Of a DNA stretch of 64,000 nucleotides, positions 35,971-45,442 are shown piece after piece (the stretch's first letter is position 1; every line of letters begins with the position of its first letter). Source of the DNA: Paenibacillus sp. 1001270B_150601_E10 (GTDB taxonomy: Bacteria; Bacillota; Bacilli; Paenibacillales; Paenibacillaceae); assembly GCF_015558675.1 (NCBI RefSeq), contig NZ_JADMOL010000007.1:1-64000 (forward strand). Direction: 5' to 3'. Position numbers and translations under genes: made by a program. Below the pieces are notes generated by a model, which was not told where the DNA came from, ran no database searches, and saw only the letters and a program-made list of their open reading frames with translations.

Positions 35971-38208
35971 ATGCATAAACGGCGTTTTGGAAACAGCGCA
36001 TATCGAAAAATATTGATCTCGTATACCGCGATCATTATGATACCCATCATCATCTTCAGTGCCGTAAGTGTATATCAAAGCATTCGGGAAGACCAGAAAC
36101 AGCAATACCAAAAGCATGCCCTGGATGCAAAGCGAATTGCCGACAGCATCGATAATAAGCTAATCGAACTAAAAAACCTGGGCAAGACGATGAGTAATGA
36201 AGCTTGGTTGATTAAGCTGATACAAAATACAAATATTTATGAATCCGAGTTTGATTTTCTCTCGATGCTCGAAATTAGAAACAATCTCAACCAAGATATT
36301 AATTCACTCGGCGTCCTATCCTTTGGCATGCTGATCTTCCCTGAGAAAGATCAAGTTCTTTCCTCTTGGGGCACCTATGCTAGCGAAGATTTTTTTAAGC
36401 ATGTTGCCGTTATCGACTCTGCAACGAAACAGGAAATTGAGGATTCACTTCAAACACCAGACTACTTTAGAATTCTTCATCCAGCAAAGGTCAGCCTATG
36501 GGGACACGGAAAGTCCGTCATCCCTGTTATTCAAAGTCTAGAGGTCGTAAATCACCCGCGAGCCGTTCTCGTTCTCTTTATTGACAGCGCTTACTTTTCA
36601 AATTATTTGCAGCGCTTTGGCGGTGCGGAATACAAAAATCTCAGGATATCCAATGATGAAGCCGTCATCTACTTCCAAGCGCAGGGTACTCCATCCTCGA
36701 AGAGCTTGGACGAGAAGACCTATTCGATTGAGCTGGCATCTGAGGTGAGCAAGTGGAAATATGAGGTGGCATACATCGATCCTCGCTGGATATGGGTTCA
36801 CCATTTACTAGGCCCCTTGCTAGTCTTAGGCCTGCTGCTGGCCTTAGGAATCTGCTGTACGCTGCTGTTGACCAAATTGACTTATCAGCCGCTGCGAATG
36901 CTGTTAAACAAGCTTTCTGGCAAGTTAAAGGATGAAGCGTTTAAAACCATCCCTGCAACCGGCTCTGAATACAGCTACATTGAGAAGTCATTTGATCGTT
37001 TGCTGGATGAAAATCAAAAGCTGCAGCAGGCAATGAAGGATTTTGAGAGCGCTGCTAGATCCAATATGCTGCTGCGCTTGCTTAAAGGCTATTTCCCAGA
37101 TGAGCAGCAGCTGAATAGGCTTCACCACTTTGGAATTCCCTACACAGATGACATGCATTACTGCACCATACTTATAAGCTTTCATGCCGTACAAGAGCAC
37201 ACTCATCTGGACAGTCTGTGGAAGATCGAAATGGCTACGATGATGATCGTTGAAGACATGATGAGCCGTACCCATATGAACTATGAGCTGTTTGAAGTGG
37301 CCCATGCGGATTATGGTCTCATTCTATCCTCAAGCTGCCCAATCGAGGACGAAGGATGGGTCGGGCAAATTACGGCAGAGCTGTCCGCAGCCATAGGACG
37401 GGTTTGTGGTTTCCAGCCAGACGTACTGCACGGCTCACTAGAGAAAGGCATCGTCGGGATCAGCAAATCGTATTACGCAGCTCAAGAACGGTTGCAGGTC
37501 ATCCTTTTTTCAAAGGAACATAAGATCCAAGAGCCTGAAGCTACAATTCAGCATGCAATCCATTATTACTACCCAACCGACTGGGAGGTTCAGCTGATCA
37601 ATAATTTAAAAATTGGCAACCTCGACACATCGATTCAAATTCTGCATGAAATCATGATGGAGAATGAAAAGCGCCAGCTGTCTGAAGGGAGTACGGTTAA
37701 GCTCATCTCTTCTTTGATGGAAACGATGTTAAGGGTTCTTCAGGAGCTTAATCTCGATACAGGCATTTATGTGAAGCAGTTCGACAACCGCGTAGCGGCA
37801 GCTGACCCTAGCGCGATGTGGAGCTATGTATTTGAAATGGGTACTCTGATATGCGAAAGAAAGCAATACTCCAATACCTCCTCCTCTTTGGAGGTTGGCA
37901 GCAAGATGCTGCAATATGTAAACGAAAATTACACGAATGTGGATATTTCGCTAAAACAGCTGTCTGAGAGATTTCAGCTCTCCGTGTCAGGCGTATCCAA
38001 ACTTTTCAAGGAAAATACGGGGATTAACTTCTACGATTACCTCTGTCGCCTCCGTATGGAGATGGCTAAGGAATTGCTCCGTGAGAGCAATTATCGCATC
38101 GATGACATCGCCCATCAGGTCGGCTACGAAAATGTGTATTCCTTTAAACGAGCCTTTGCCCGCTATGAAGGGATTAAACCCGATGAATACATGAAGCTGG
38201 CTAACTAG
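35971..38208 (+). CDS. membrane-bound AraC-family regulator (YesS/YtdP type)
   Basis: 745 residues. A membrane segment (about 16-36), an extracellular sensor region (about 40-270) and a second membrane segment (about 277-303) come first. A HAMP-like linker, a long cytoplasmic middle domain and a C-terminal AraC double helix-turn-helix (about 645-745) follow. The last contains VDISLKQLSERFQLSVSGVS and DIAHQVGYENVYSFKRAFAR. Regulators of this design sense extracellular sugar and activate an adjacent LplB/YtcP-type importer. Here the gene is last, 90 bases behind the lipoprotein. GGAGGGGGG precedes the start. Confidence 0.9.
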   Translation: MHKRRFGNSAYRKILISYTAIIMIPIIIFSAVSVYQSIREDQKQQYQKHALDAKRIADSIDNKLIELKNLGKTMSNEAWLIKLIQNTNIYESEFDFLSMLEIRNNLNQDINSLGVLSFGMLIFPEKDQVLSSWGTYASEDFFKHVAVIDSATKQEIEDSLQTPDYFRILHPAKVSLWGHGKSVIPVIQSLEVVNHPRAVLVLFIDSAYFSNYLQRFGGAEYKNLRISNDEAVIYFQAQGTPSSKSLDEKTYSIELASEVSKWKYEVAYIDPRWIWVHHLLGPLLVLGLLLALGICCTLLLTKLTYQPLRMLLNKLSGKLKDEAFKTIPATGSEYSYIEKSFDRLLDENQKLQQAMKDFESAARSNMLLRLLKGYFPDEQQLNRLHHFGIPYTDDMHYCTILISFHAVQEHTHLDSLWKIEMATMMIVEDMMSRTHMNYELFEVAHADYGLILSSSCPIEDEGWVGQITAELSAAIGRVCGFQPDVLHGSLEKGIVGISKSYYAAQERLQVILFSKEHKIQEPEATIQHAIHYYYPTDWEVQLINNLKIGNLDTSIQILHEIMMENEKRQLSEGSTVKLISSLMETMLRVLQELNLDTGIYVKQFDNRVAAADPSAMWSYVFEMGTLICERKQYSNTSSSLEVGSKMLQYVNENYTNVDISLKQLSERFQLSVSGVSKLFKENTGINFYDYLCRLRMEMAKELLRESNYRIDDIAHQVGYENVYSFKRAFARYEGIKPDEYMKLAN

Positions 38209-38281
38209 AGTGTTGAGCATCGGGAACGGCGTGAACATCATAGCCGAATGCATTGCATCATATTCCTGCATATAAAAAAGG

Positions 38282-38326
38282 CAAGGGGGCTGTCCCGGGT
38301 CAATCGACCATGGGAAGCCCCTTTTA
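38282..38326. terminator. terminator between the AraC regulator and cutC
   Basis: AAGGGGGCT...AAGCCCCTTTT inverted repeat with a GGG/CCC inner extension; an A run on the left side lets it serve both converging genes. Confidence 0.8.
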
Positions 38327-38383
38327 GCTTTAATTGTGCTGTGTGGTGGAAACATCATTTCTAATGTGTGCTTATATAATCAC

Positions 38384-39115
38384 TTATGATTCTAAGATAG
38401 CGTGGTTCAGCAGCTCGCGCAGTTCACGAATGCGATCGATATCAATCGGTTGGATTGCGTCCCCATGTTGTCTCACACCTGAGCCAAAATGAACATAGCG
38501 GACTCCAGTCTCCTGGATAAAGCCAGCAATATTGCTCAGGCTAAGGCCTGCACCTGCCATGATATGAATTCCTTTAGGACCGGCTTCCTTAAGCAGCGCC
38601 TGCATCATCTCTACCGCTTCCGGCGCACGGTCCGCACCTCCAGATGTCAGGATATCCGTGATCGCTTCATATTGCTTGACCGTCTTGAACGCTTCAAGCA
38701 GATCATCGCTCTCATCAATCGCACGATGGAAGGTCATCTTCATGTTTCCTGCTGCTTTCAATACCTGCTCAAGAGCGGACTCGTCGACCTTTCCGTCTGG
38801 AGTAAGCGCTCCAAATACGATGGCCTCTGCTCCAGCAGCTGCGATCAGCTCCACATCTCGCACGATTGTCAGCATGTCATCTTGATCATACACAAAGGAA
38901 CGTGCATGCGGACGAACCATGACGCGAACTGGAATGTTCGCTGTGCGAACGGCCTGCTCTACCAAAGCAAGGCTTGGTGTTAGGCCTCCCTCTGCGATGG
39001 CGGTAATCAGCTCAATGCGGTCTGCACCGCCTTGCTCCGCTGCTCGAACATCGCTCAGAGTGGTTCCGATAACTTCCAAATGAACACGATCTTGCTGTTT
39101 TGATACTTGCTGCAT
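38384..39115 (-). CDS. cutC: CutC family protein
   Basis: About 243 residues, a TIM-barrel of the CutC type. Key blocks: LEVIGTTLSDVRAAEQGGADRIELI, GGLTPSL, RVMVRPHARSFVYD, FGALTPDGKVD, MTFHRAIDES and ILTSGGADRA. The name comes from a reported copper role in E. coli; the enzymatic function is uncertain. The frame runs 34 codons upstream, but those lie inside the asparaginase coding region. The ATG at 39115 has AAAGAGGTTG upstream and sits four bases after the asparaginase stop, so the two genes are coupled. Confidence 0.9.
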   Translation of the reverse strand: MQQVSKQQDRVHLEVIGTTLSDVRAAEQGGADRIELITAIAEGGLTPSLALVEQAVRTANIPVRVMVRPHARSFVYDQDDMLTIVRDVELIAAAGAEAIVFGALTPDGKVDESALEQVLKAAGNMKMTFHRAIDESDDLLEAFKTVKQYEAITDILTSGGADRAPEAVEMMQALLKEAGPKGIHIMAGAGLSLSNIAGFIQETGVRYVHFGSGVRQHGDAIQPIDIDRIRELRELLNHAILES

Positions 39116-39119
39116 GATT

Positions 39120-40124
39120 TCAACCTCTTTCCAGGCGGAAGACGGGACGGCGTGCCCCGACAACCATGCCTTGATCATTGTGGATATGGATCGGAAACGC
39201 TTCTTCCAGCCGCGCAATCGTGGACTTGTTGCGATAATCCATCTGCTTCAAGATCTCGGTCACGACATAGGCACATTCCTCATCATTGCCATCATCAATC
39301 TTGACTGCAAAGCCAAGCGCTTCCTCTCGAAGCGAGAAGGCGAATATGCCTTTAAAGCCGCCTTTTGCCGTGATGTTGTCATCTTCCATTAACACGGAAT
39401 CAAGACGCCCAGTGCCACCAACAAGCAGCGGATAATGGACCATCGCCTCGCGAATACGCATTACCGCTTGTCTAGTCTCTTCATGTTGAAGCTTCTCTGG
39501 ACATGCTATATGTAAATAAGCTCTAGCAATAGAAGGCAGCGGCAGTGCTAGCACTGGAAATCCGCAGCCATCCACTCCAGCCGCAAGCTTCTCAACCTCA
39601 GACAGAGACATCTCCGCTATGCTGCTTACGATTGTCTGCTGAGCGGGATGATCCGGATCGGTATAGCGCTGCTTGTCATAGCCAGCCAGCTGACACCAAG
39701 CAAGCACGCCAAGATGCTTGCCGGAACAATTGTGGAACCGTTGTTCCTTGTATCCTCCATGACGAATCCACTCTTCCTTAGTAGGATCGTGCAGCGGATA
39801 GGACGCTTGGCAGATCAATTCTTGTTGATCAAGACCTGTGGACTGCATGATGTGATCCAGCGTCTCCATGTGGAAGGATTCTCCTCGGTGCGAGGCCATC
39901 ATGATGGCAAGATCCCGCTCTGTTAAACCATAATGCTCAAGCACTCCACTCTTTACGACCGGTATGGCTTGCAAGGGCTTGCCTGCAGATCGCAAAAATC
40001 GCGGCCGCTCCATATCACCCAAAGCATATACGATCTTGCCCTCTCCATCAACTCCACAAATAGAGCCGAGATGCTCACACTCCAGCCATCCATTGCGTGT
40101 CTCTTCTATTAATCGTTCACTCAT
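39120..40124 (-). CDS. asparaginase, class 3 (Rhizobium etli ReAV-like)
   Basis: 334 residues of the Asparaginase_II (PF06089) family, unrelated to the E. coli enzymes. Diagnostic motifs: FLRSAGKPLQ (Ser-x-x-Lys-like catalytic pair), MMASHRGES, HNCSGKH and GVDGCGFPV. The cysteine-containing zinc site of the ReAV enzyme (C...K...C) seems present (NCSGKH, DGCGF). It hydrolyses L-asparagine to aspartate and ammonia. First gene of a two-gene unit with cutC; no functional link between them is obvious. Confidence 0.85.
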   Translation of the reverse strand: MSERLIEETRNGWLECEHLGSICGVDGEGKIVYALGDMERPRFLRSAGKPLQAIPVVKSGVLEHYGLTERDLAIMMASHRGESFHMETLDHIMQSTGLDQQELICQASYPLHDPTKEEWIRHGGYKEQRFHNCSGKHLGVLAWCQLAGYDKQRYTDPDHPAQQTIVSSIAEMSLSEVEKLAAGVDGCGFPVLALPLPSIARAYLHIACPEKLQHEETRQAVMRIREAMVHYPLLVGGTGRLDSVLMEDDNITAKGGFKGIFAFSLREEALGFAVKIDDGNDEECAYVVTEILKQMDYRNKSTIARLEEAFPIHIHNDQGMVVGARRPVFRLERG

Positions 40125-40246
40125 GATTATTTGCTCCTTCTGCCCAAACCTTCTTGTACCTTAATAAGCTTCACTTCTTCCACCTCAATTATGACGCTGT
40201 TTTGTCCGTTTTAGAATCGTCAATCGGTAAATTAAAGAAAATAATT

Positions 40247-40272
40247 GTTTCGAAGCGAGGCAACTGGTGTAA
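40247..40272 (+). promoter_or_regulatory. weak sigma-B-like promoter before the YtxH-like gene
   Basis: GTTTCG, 14-base spacer, GTGTAA; the sigma-B consensus is GTTTAA / GGGTAT. The -35 core is good, the -10 has two mismatches. Suggested mainly because ytxH is sigma-B controlled in Bacillus. Confidence 0.3.
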
Positions 40273-40319
40273 TTCCATTGTAAATGATCTTCAGAAAACC
40301 TAAAGAGGAGAGATGTGAC

Positions 40320-40751
40320 ATGAATACGAATCAGGAAACAGCTGTACAAGAAACGGCATGTGAACGAAACAGCTCTGCTTTTATTAAAGGCGCTATTATC
40401 GGAGGTCTCGTTGGAGCGGCAGCAGCGCTCTTGCTTGCGCCAAAATCTGGCCGTGAGCTTCGCACGGATCTCGCCTGCGGTGCACAGAATGTAACCGAAA
40501 AAACAAAGGAAGTCGCCTTGGATCTGAGCTCTAAGGCCGCAACAGCAGTAAAGAACGCCGGTGAAAAAGCTGAAACCGTTGTGTCTGGCGTGAAGGAAGC
40601 CTCTGCAACGATTGCAACTTCCGTAAAAGACGCAACTACCGATGCAGCTCAGCAAGTAAGGGAAGCTACTCTGAGCGCCGTTCAATCCGTTAAAGATGCT
40701 TCCGCAGACATCAAAGAGAGCGTGGCAGAGGAATTGAAGAAGGAAGATTAA
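40320..40751 (+). CDS. YtxH-domain general-stress protein
   Basis: 144 residues. One glycine-zipper membrane segment (AFIKGAIIGGLVGAAAALLLAP, here residues about 21-42) followed by KSGRELR, the YtxH signature. The rest is an Ala/Lys/Val-rich amphipathic coiled region with LEA-like repeats (VKEASATIATSVKDATTD). In Bacillus ytxH belongs to a sigma-B-dependent operon. An upstream ATG at 40284 was rejected; the ATG at 40320 follows AGAGGAGAG. An antisense frame of 196 codons is a composition shadow. Confidence 0.85.
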   Translation: MNTNQETAVQETACERNSSAFIKGAIIGGLVGAAAALLLAPKSGRELRTDLACGAQNVTEKTKEVALDLSSKAATAVKNAGEKAETVVSGVKEASATIATSVKDATTDAAQQVREATLSAVQSVKDASADIKESVAEELKKED

Positions 40752-40763
40752 GAGGCATAAGGG

Positions 40764-41105
40764 ATGAACCTGCATCTTATTGTTCTAGCTCCTGCTGAAG
40801 CTGTACGTGATGTACTCCGCGATTATGGCTTTACGGGAATTCGCAGCAGTGATGAAGAAGTGTTCGTTTTGGGCATTCCAAGCCAGCATGACCAACAAGA
40901 TCGCCCAGCACTTATGCTTTCGGTGCCTGCAGAGCTGCTTCCTGACGGTCAATTCCGAATTGACGCGGCGAAAGTATCCTTTGCAGGACAAGAAAAAGTT
41001 ACCCTTAGCGTCAAGCGCAAGGCTTGGCAGCTGCTAAGACAGCTTTTTTCTTTAATTGATCATCAGGTGTATAGGGCATCTTCGCATGCTTCCTATATGA
41101 ACTAG
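40764..41105 (+). CDS. hypothetical protein downstream of the YtxH-like gene
   Basis: 113 residues without membrane segment or recognised domain. The N half alternates beta and helix (LHLIVLAPAEAVRDVLRDYGFTGI). The C half ends in a basic helix (KRKAWQLLRQLFSLIDHQV). 12 bases after the YtxH-like gene on the same strand, so likely cotranscribed and possibly a stress protein; that is inference. Confidence 0.55.
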   Translation: MNLHLIVLAPAEAVRDVLRDYGFTGIRSSDEEVFVLGIPSQHDQQDRPALMLSVPAELLPDGQFRIDAAKVSFAGQEKVTLSVKRKAWQLLRQLFSLIDHQVYRASSHASYMN

Positions 41106-41150
41106 CCCAGGTCATGTCACGTCACTGTGATGGCCTGGGTATTTTGTTTA
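41103..41150 (+). terminator. intrinsic terminator
   Basis: AGCCCAGGtCAT / ATGgCCTGGGT stem followed by ATTTTGTTTATTT. Confidence 0.85.
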
Positions 41151-41273
41151 TTTATCTTGGTGTTGACAAACAATAAAATAAATGGACATTCATGATTCTG
41201 AACGAAGTGATAAATCGCTTACATTGATATACTTAATGACGAGAAGTAATGAAACATATCAGGGGGACTGAAC

Positions 41274-42407
41274 ATGATTATTGGGGTACCAAAGGAAATC
41301 AAAAATAATGAAAATCGCGTTGCGATTACACCAGCCGGAGTCGATGCCTTCGTCAAAGCCGGACATCGTGTTCTTATCGAGACACAAGCAGGAGCAGGAA
41401 GCGGATTTACAAATGAGGATTACACATCCGTTGGAGCTAGCATCATTGATCAAGCATCATCGGTATGGTCTCAAGCTGATATGATTCTAAAGGTGAAAGA
41501 GCCGCTCCCATCGGAGTACCCTTATTTTAAAGAAGGATTAATCTTGTTCACGTATCTGCATCTTGCCAATGAGCCTGCCCTAACAAAGGCTCTAGTAGAC
41601 AAAGGCGTCATTGCCATTGCTTATGAAACCGTACAAGTTGGACGCACACTTCCGCTCCTTACGCCAATGAGTGAGGTAGCAGGCCGCATGGCTGCACAAA
41701 TCGGTGCTCAATTCCTTGAAAAGCCTCATGGCGGAAAAGGAATTCTGCTTGGCGGCGTTCCTGGTGTACACAGAGGCAAAGTCACGATTGTAGGCGGCGG
41801 CGTAGTTGGAACAAACGCAGCCAAGATTGCACTTGGCCTTGGTGCAGACGTCACTATCGTGGATTTAAGCCCTGATCGTCTTCGCGAATTGGATGACCTC
41901 TTCCATGGCCAAATCCAAACCTTAATCTCCAATCCATTCAACCTCAAGGATGCTGTGAAGCAATCGGATCTTGTTATCGGAGCTGTACTCATCCCAGGTG
42001 CCAAAGCACCAAAGCTCATTACAGAGGACATGATTCAATCGATGCAGCCAGGCTCTGTCGTTGTCGATGTAGCCATCGACCAAGGCGGTATCATCGAGAC
42101 GGTTGACCACATTACCACTCATGACCAGCCTACTTATGTAAAGCACGGCGTCGTCCACTATGCTGTAGCCAACATGCCTGGTGCTGTACCTCGCACCTCC
42201 ACGCTTGCGCTTACAAACGTAACCATACCTTATGCTCTTCAGCTAGCGAACAAAGGATTCTTAAGTGCTCTTCGCAATAATACCGCCCTTCTATCTGGAC
42301 TTAATGTTGCCTGCCATCAAGTTACGTATGAAGCAGTTGCACGTGATCTTGGCTATACGTATGTACCAGCATTGGAAGCCCTGAACCGCAAGTATTGCCA
42401 CTCCTAA
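41274..42407 (+). CDS. ald: alanine dehydrogenase
   Basis: 377 residues, full length. Canonical start [35 protein letters not shown] with the catalytic Lys; [17 protein letters not shown]; the NAD-binding [20 protein letters not shown]; and [16 protein letters not shown]. It interconverts L-alanine and pyruvate plus ammonium with NAD(H), important in sporulation and amino-acid catabolism. AGGGGG precedes the ATG. A TTGACA occurs about 110 bases upstream, but no good -10 at correct spacing was found. Confidence 0.97.
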   Translation: MIIGVPKEIKNNENRVAITPAGVDAFVKAGHRVLIETQAGAGSGFTNEDYTSVGASIIDQASSVWSQADMILKVKEPLPSEYPYFKEGLILFTYLHLANEPALTKALVDKGVIAIAYETVQVGRTLPLLTPMSEVAGRMAAQIGAQFLEKPHGGKGILLGGVPGVHRGKVTIVGGGVVGTNAAKIALGLGADVTIVDLSPDRLRELDDLFHGQIQTLISNPFNLKDAVKQSDLVIGAVLIPGAKAPKLITEDMIQSMQPGSVVVDVAIDQGGIIETVDHITTHDQPTYVKHGVVHYAVANMPGAVPRTSTLALTNVTIPYALQLANKGFLSALRNNTALLSGLNVACHQVTYEAVARDLGYTYVPALEALNRKYCHS

Positions 42408-42448
42408 TTCCTTTTTGTTAGCGAATGAGCGATTTATAGCGGACCATA

Positions 42449-42490
42449 TAAATAAGCGTGAGCTCTCTATTAGATGCTCACGCTTATTTC
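42449..42490. terminator. bidirectional terminator between ald and sigB
   Basis: AAATAAGCGTGAGC / GCTCACGCTTATTT inverted repeat, with T-rich sequence on the right and A/T-rich on the left; serves both convergent operons. Confidence 0.9.
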
Positions 42491-42518
42491 TTTATGATGA
42501 TCATACCTATAAGTTCCA

Positions 42519-43286
42519 TCAGCTTGTTCCTTGCGCAGACATGATCTGCTTCAGCTTGTCCGTCGCCCTGCGCTGAATACGAGATACACTCATTTGAGAT
42601 ACACCAAGCTTCTCTGCTGCTGCTCGCTGAGACAAGCCCTGCTCGAACACAAGCACAAGCACACGCCGCTCTTCCTCCTTCAGCTGCTTCATCGCTTCCA
42701 GCAGATCCATCTTCCGCTCAACAGCATCGTAGTCATCAACGTCAGAGCTGATCAGCTCGCCCAGCGTTGCCGCGCTTTCCTCTTGAGACAGCGGGGTATC
42801 AAGCGATACATAGTGATAGCATTCTCTGCCTGCAAGAACCTCAACGGTCTCTTCCACAGAGAGATCGAGCTGCTTCGCGATCTCCTCAACAGATGGACTT
42901 CGCTCAAGCATAACCGTCAATTGATCAATGGTTTGCTGAACAAGAGCCCCCTTTTCCTTGATTCGACGCGGCACTTGAATGTACCATGACTTATCTCGCA
43001 GGAAATTCTTCATATGTCCAATCATGCTCTTCATCGCGTAGGCTTCAAAGGGTACCCCTAATGAAGAGTCAAACTGCTGCAATAGACGAATCAGCGCCAT
43101 ATTCCCAACCTGCATCAAATCTTCATAGAGGTCAGGTCGATTGCGTGAGATTTTGCCTGCAGCCATCTTAACCATCGGTTCAAACTTTTGAATAAGAATG
43201 GTGGCGATATCGTTATCTTTGGTTTCTTGATATTGGCGAATAAGATCTAATGCATCATTTGGTTGTTGTCTAGGAAGCAGACTCAT
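42519..43286 (-). CDS. sigB: general-stress sigma factor SigB
   Basis: 255 residues with the SigB/SigF-type layout. Region 2 shows DLYEDLMQVGNMALIRLLQQFD and YAMKSMIGHMKNFLRD; region 3 shows WYIQVPRRIKEKG; region 4 shows LKEEERRVLVLVFEQGLSQRAAAEKLGVSQMSVSRIQRRA. It follows rsbV and rsbW and overlaps rsbW by ATGA. SigF is the main alternative, but SpoIIAA/AB/SigF lie in another setting and the neighbouring RsbK/M/Y-like genes fit SigB. Held inactive by RsbW until RsbV is dephosphorylated. Confidence 0.9.
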   Translation of the reverse strand: MSLLPRQQPNDALDLIRQYQETKDNDIATILIQKFEPMVKMAAGKISRNRPDLYEDLMQVGNMALIRLLQQFDSSLGVPFEAYAMKSMIGHMKNFLRDKSWYIQVPRRIKEKGALVQQTIDQLTVMLERSPSVEEIAKQLDLSVEETVEVLAGRECYHYVSLDTPLSQEESAATLGELISSDVDDYDAVERKMDLLEAMKQLKEEERRVLVLVFEQGLSQRAAAEKLGVSQMSVSRIQRRATDKLKQIMSAQGTS

Positions 43287-43741
43287 TGGAGCTCCTCGCT
43301 AAGAGTGATGGACTTACGCATCCGTACTTCTGTGCCACGCCCCTCCACACTATTAACCTCGAGGTCATCCATCAGAGCTTGCATCAGATAGAAGCCAAGT
43401 CCACCTGTCTCGACATCCTCTAATGGAGTATCATGCCATGCACCCGGGTCCTGCGTCTTCTCTTCCGCATCGAAGCTGTCGCCTTCGTCGCGAATGATCA
43501 GCTCTAGATCTTGATCACCAACGTTAAACACGATATCTACCATTCCGCCATCACGCTTGTATGCATACAGTACCGCATTGTTGCACGCTTCAGATACAGC
43601 TACTTTCATATCTTCGATGTCCTCGAAGGAGAAGCCCATCTGATTTGCAATACCATATAACGTCAAACGAACCAAATCAACATATTCAGCTTGTGCCGGT
43701 ATAGACAATCTAACCTGCTGCTGTAACTTTACATCAGCCAT
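43283..43741 (-). CDS. rsbW: anti-sigma-B factor and serine kinase RsbW
   Basis: 152 residues, HATPase_c-like kinase. N box EDIEDMKVAVSEACNNAVLYAY, G1 box LELIIRDEGDSFD, and G2 region ETGGLGFYLMQALMDDLEV are intact. It binds SigB and phosphorylates RsbV on serine, switching partners with ATP level and RsbV state. Placed between rsbV and sigB, overlapping sigB by 4 bases. Confidence 0.92.
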   Translation of the reverse strand: MADVKLQQQVRLSIPAQAEYVDLVRLTLYGIANQMGFSFEDIEDMKVAVSEACNNAVLYAYKRDGGMVDIVFNVGDQDLELIIRDEGDSFDAEEKTQDPGAWHDTPLEDVETGGLGFYLMQALMDDLEVNSVEGRGTEVRMRKSITLSEELQ

Positions 43742-43774
43742 GATTCAATTCCTTTCAAATTATCATATTCTTAA

Positions 43775-44089
43775 TTAGTCGTTAAAAAACTTCGAAATGC
43801 CGATCATATCAAACAACTTCTGAACTTGAGCCGGAATCTGAACGATTTGGAACGGAGCGTTCATTTCCTTGCGCGCTTTCAGAATCGAAATGAGAATCCC
43901 AATCCCTGTGCTGTCAATGTAAGAGAGCTTGGACAAATCAAGAGTCAAAGAAATATCCCCATCACTGGTCAATGGCTCCATGTAGCTTCTGAATTCACTC
44001 GCTGCTGCCAGATCCAGTTCTCCTTGCAAATAAACGGTTAGCTCTGTGCCTTCTACTGCTGTCGTAACATTGAATTTTTTACCATTCAT
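43775..44089 (-). CDS. rsbV: anti-anti-sigma factor RsbV
   Basis: 104-residue STAS-domain protein. LDLSKLSYIDSTGIGILISIL contains the phosphorylatable serine (Ser60) in the DSTG motif. Dephosphorylated RsbV captures RsbW and frees SigB. First gene of rsbV-rsbW-sigB. A sigma-B-like promoter lies about 80 bases upstream, consistent with autoregulation. Confidence 0.92.
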   Translation of the reverse strand: MNGKKFNVTTAVEGTELTVYLQGELDLAAASEFRSYMEPLTSDGDISLTLDLSKLSYIDSTGIGILISILKARKEMNAPFQIVQIPAQVQKLFDMIGISKFFND

Positions 44090-44165
44090 AACATTCCCTC
44101 TCCCCGTGAGAAAACCATTTTTGGATCTTGCTTCCTTATTACATTTGTCACACTTTTCTTAAACT

Positions 44166-44191
44166 ATAACCGTTTCTATCACGATTGAAAC
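44166..44191 (-). promoter_or_regulatory. sigma-B-type promoter upstream of rsbV
   Basis: Minus strand GTTTCA, 14-base spacer, GGTTAT; consensus GTTTAA-N13-15-GGGTAT. Two more GGTTAT copies occur at 44192-44197 and 44210-44215. Placement suits autoregulation of rsbV-rsbW-sigB, independent of the upstream genes. Confidence 0.55.
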
Positions 44192-44227
44192 ATAACCGCT
44201 TCCAAAAACATAACCATCAATTATATC

Positions 44228-45442
44228 CTATTCCGCAAGATGGAGCTTAACCGTGAATTGCAATAATGCCCCGGACTCCAAGGAGGAAGCCGAAATATCC
44301 CCCTCCATCAGCTGAATAATCGACTTGCTGATCGCAAGCCCCAGCCCGCTGCCGCCATATTTTCGATTCATAGACGAATCCAATTGGGAAAACGGCTTGA
44401 ACATCCCATTTAGCTTCTCAGCCGGGATGCCAATGCCCGTATCCTCAATGTCGAATTGCATGGTGCATTTGGCATTTAGTGTATCCTTATCCGTCATCCG
44501 CACTCGCACAGTAACATTACCTTCATTCGTAAACTTTACGGCGTTGCCGATCAGATTGATCAAGACCTGCCGCAGGCGTATCATGTCGCCTCTTAAGCAA
44601 GCAGGCACTCCGTCATCAATAACACTGATCAAGGAGAGCGGCTTCTTGTTAACCTCAGGCGTAAAGAGCTCAAATACGCCCTGGATCAAGGAACGAATCT
44701 CGAACGGATAATCTTCCAGCTCCAGCTTCCCGGATTCCATTTTCGTAAAGTCGAGCACGTTGTTGATGGTCTTTATAAGGGCATTGGCGCTGTTATAAAT
44801 CATGTCCGTGTAGCTGCGCTGCTCCGCCGTAAGCTCCGTATCCTGCAGCAGATCTATCATGCCAAGCACACCATTCATCGGCGTTCTAATCTCATGGCTC
44901 ATAATCGCTAGGAATTGGGTTCTCGCCAAAGCCGCTCGTTCCGCCTCTTCCTTTGCGATCTCAAGCTCACGATTAATGCGCTCAAGCTCCTCGGTCTTCT
45001 GACGAAGCAGCATCTTCTGTGCTTTCAGTCTCTTTTGAGCAAGAAACATGCCGACGAAGCTGTGGATTTTTGATCTTAGAATATGCGGAACAAAGGGCTT
45101 CACCATATAATCGATGCCGCCAGCAGAGTACCCCGCAAATAGATGCTCTGTTTCTTTATAGTTTGCTGAAATGAAAATGATCGGGATGTTCATCGTTTTC
45201 TCCCGAGCTTTAATCCATTTGGCTGTTTCAATTCCGTCCATGCCTGGCATTTGCACATCAAGAAGTATGACGGCGAACTCTTCTTTCATTAGATGGCGCA
45301 ACGCTTCTTCCCCTGAAGTCGCTTTAACAAGCCTATAATTCTCCTCGGATAATACGGCTTCCAAGGCAAGCAAATTCTCTGGGCGATCATCCACCAGCAA
45401 TATGTTGATCGGTTCCACCGCGTAAGACTCCTTTCCAAGCAT
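44228..45442 (-). CDS. receiver - histidine kinase protein in the sigma-B cluster
   Basis: 404 residues in reversed order to usual kinases. A receiver domain comes first ([17 protein letters not shown]; phospho-acceptor Asp62 in [11 protein letters not shown]). Then follow a coiled coil, HisKA ([15 protein letters not shown], His183) and HATPase ([27 protein letters not shown]). No membrane segment, so cytoplasmic. It could be phosphorylated by the neighbouring hybrid kinase and relay or fine-tune the signal. The start codon overlaps the CheR stop as TAATG, so translation is coupled. I know no counterpart in the B. cereus sigB locus. Confidence 0.85.
   Translation of the reverse strand: MLGKESYAVEPINILLVDDRPENLLALEAVLSEENYRLVKATSGEEALRHLMKEEFAVILLDVQMPGMDGIETAKWIKAREKTMNIPIIFISANYKETEHLFAGYSAGGIDYMVKPFVPHILRSKIHSFVGMFLAQKRLKAQKMLLRQKTEELERINRELEIAKEEAERAALARTQFLAIMSHEIRTPMNGVLGMIDLLQDTELTAEQRSYTDMIYNSANALIKTINNVLDFTKMESGKLELEDYPFEIRSLIQGVFELFTPEVNKKPLSLISVIDDGVPACLRGDMIRLRQVLINLIGNAVKFTNEGNVTVRVRMTDKDTLNAKCTMQFDIEDTGIGIPAEKLNGMFKPFSQLDSSMNRKYGGSGLGLAISKSIIQLMEGDISASSLESGALLQFTVKLHLAE

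Noticed and set aside
40185-40775. 196-codon frame antisense to the YtxH-like gene
   Set aside because: Cys/Phe-rich composition comes from the Ala/Lys-rich coding strand opposite; no start signal.
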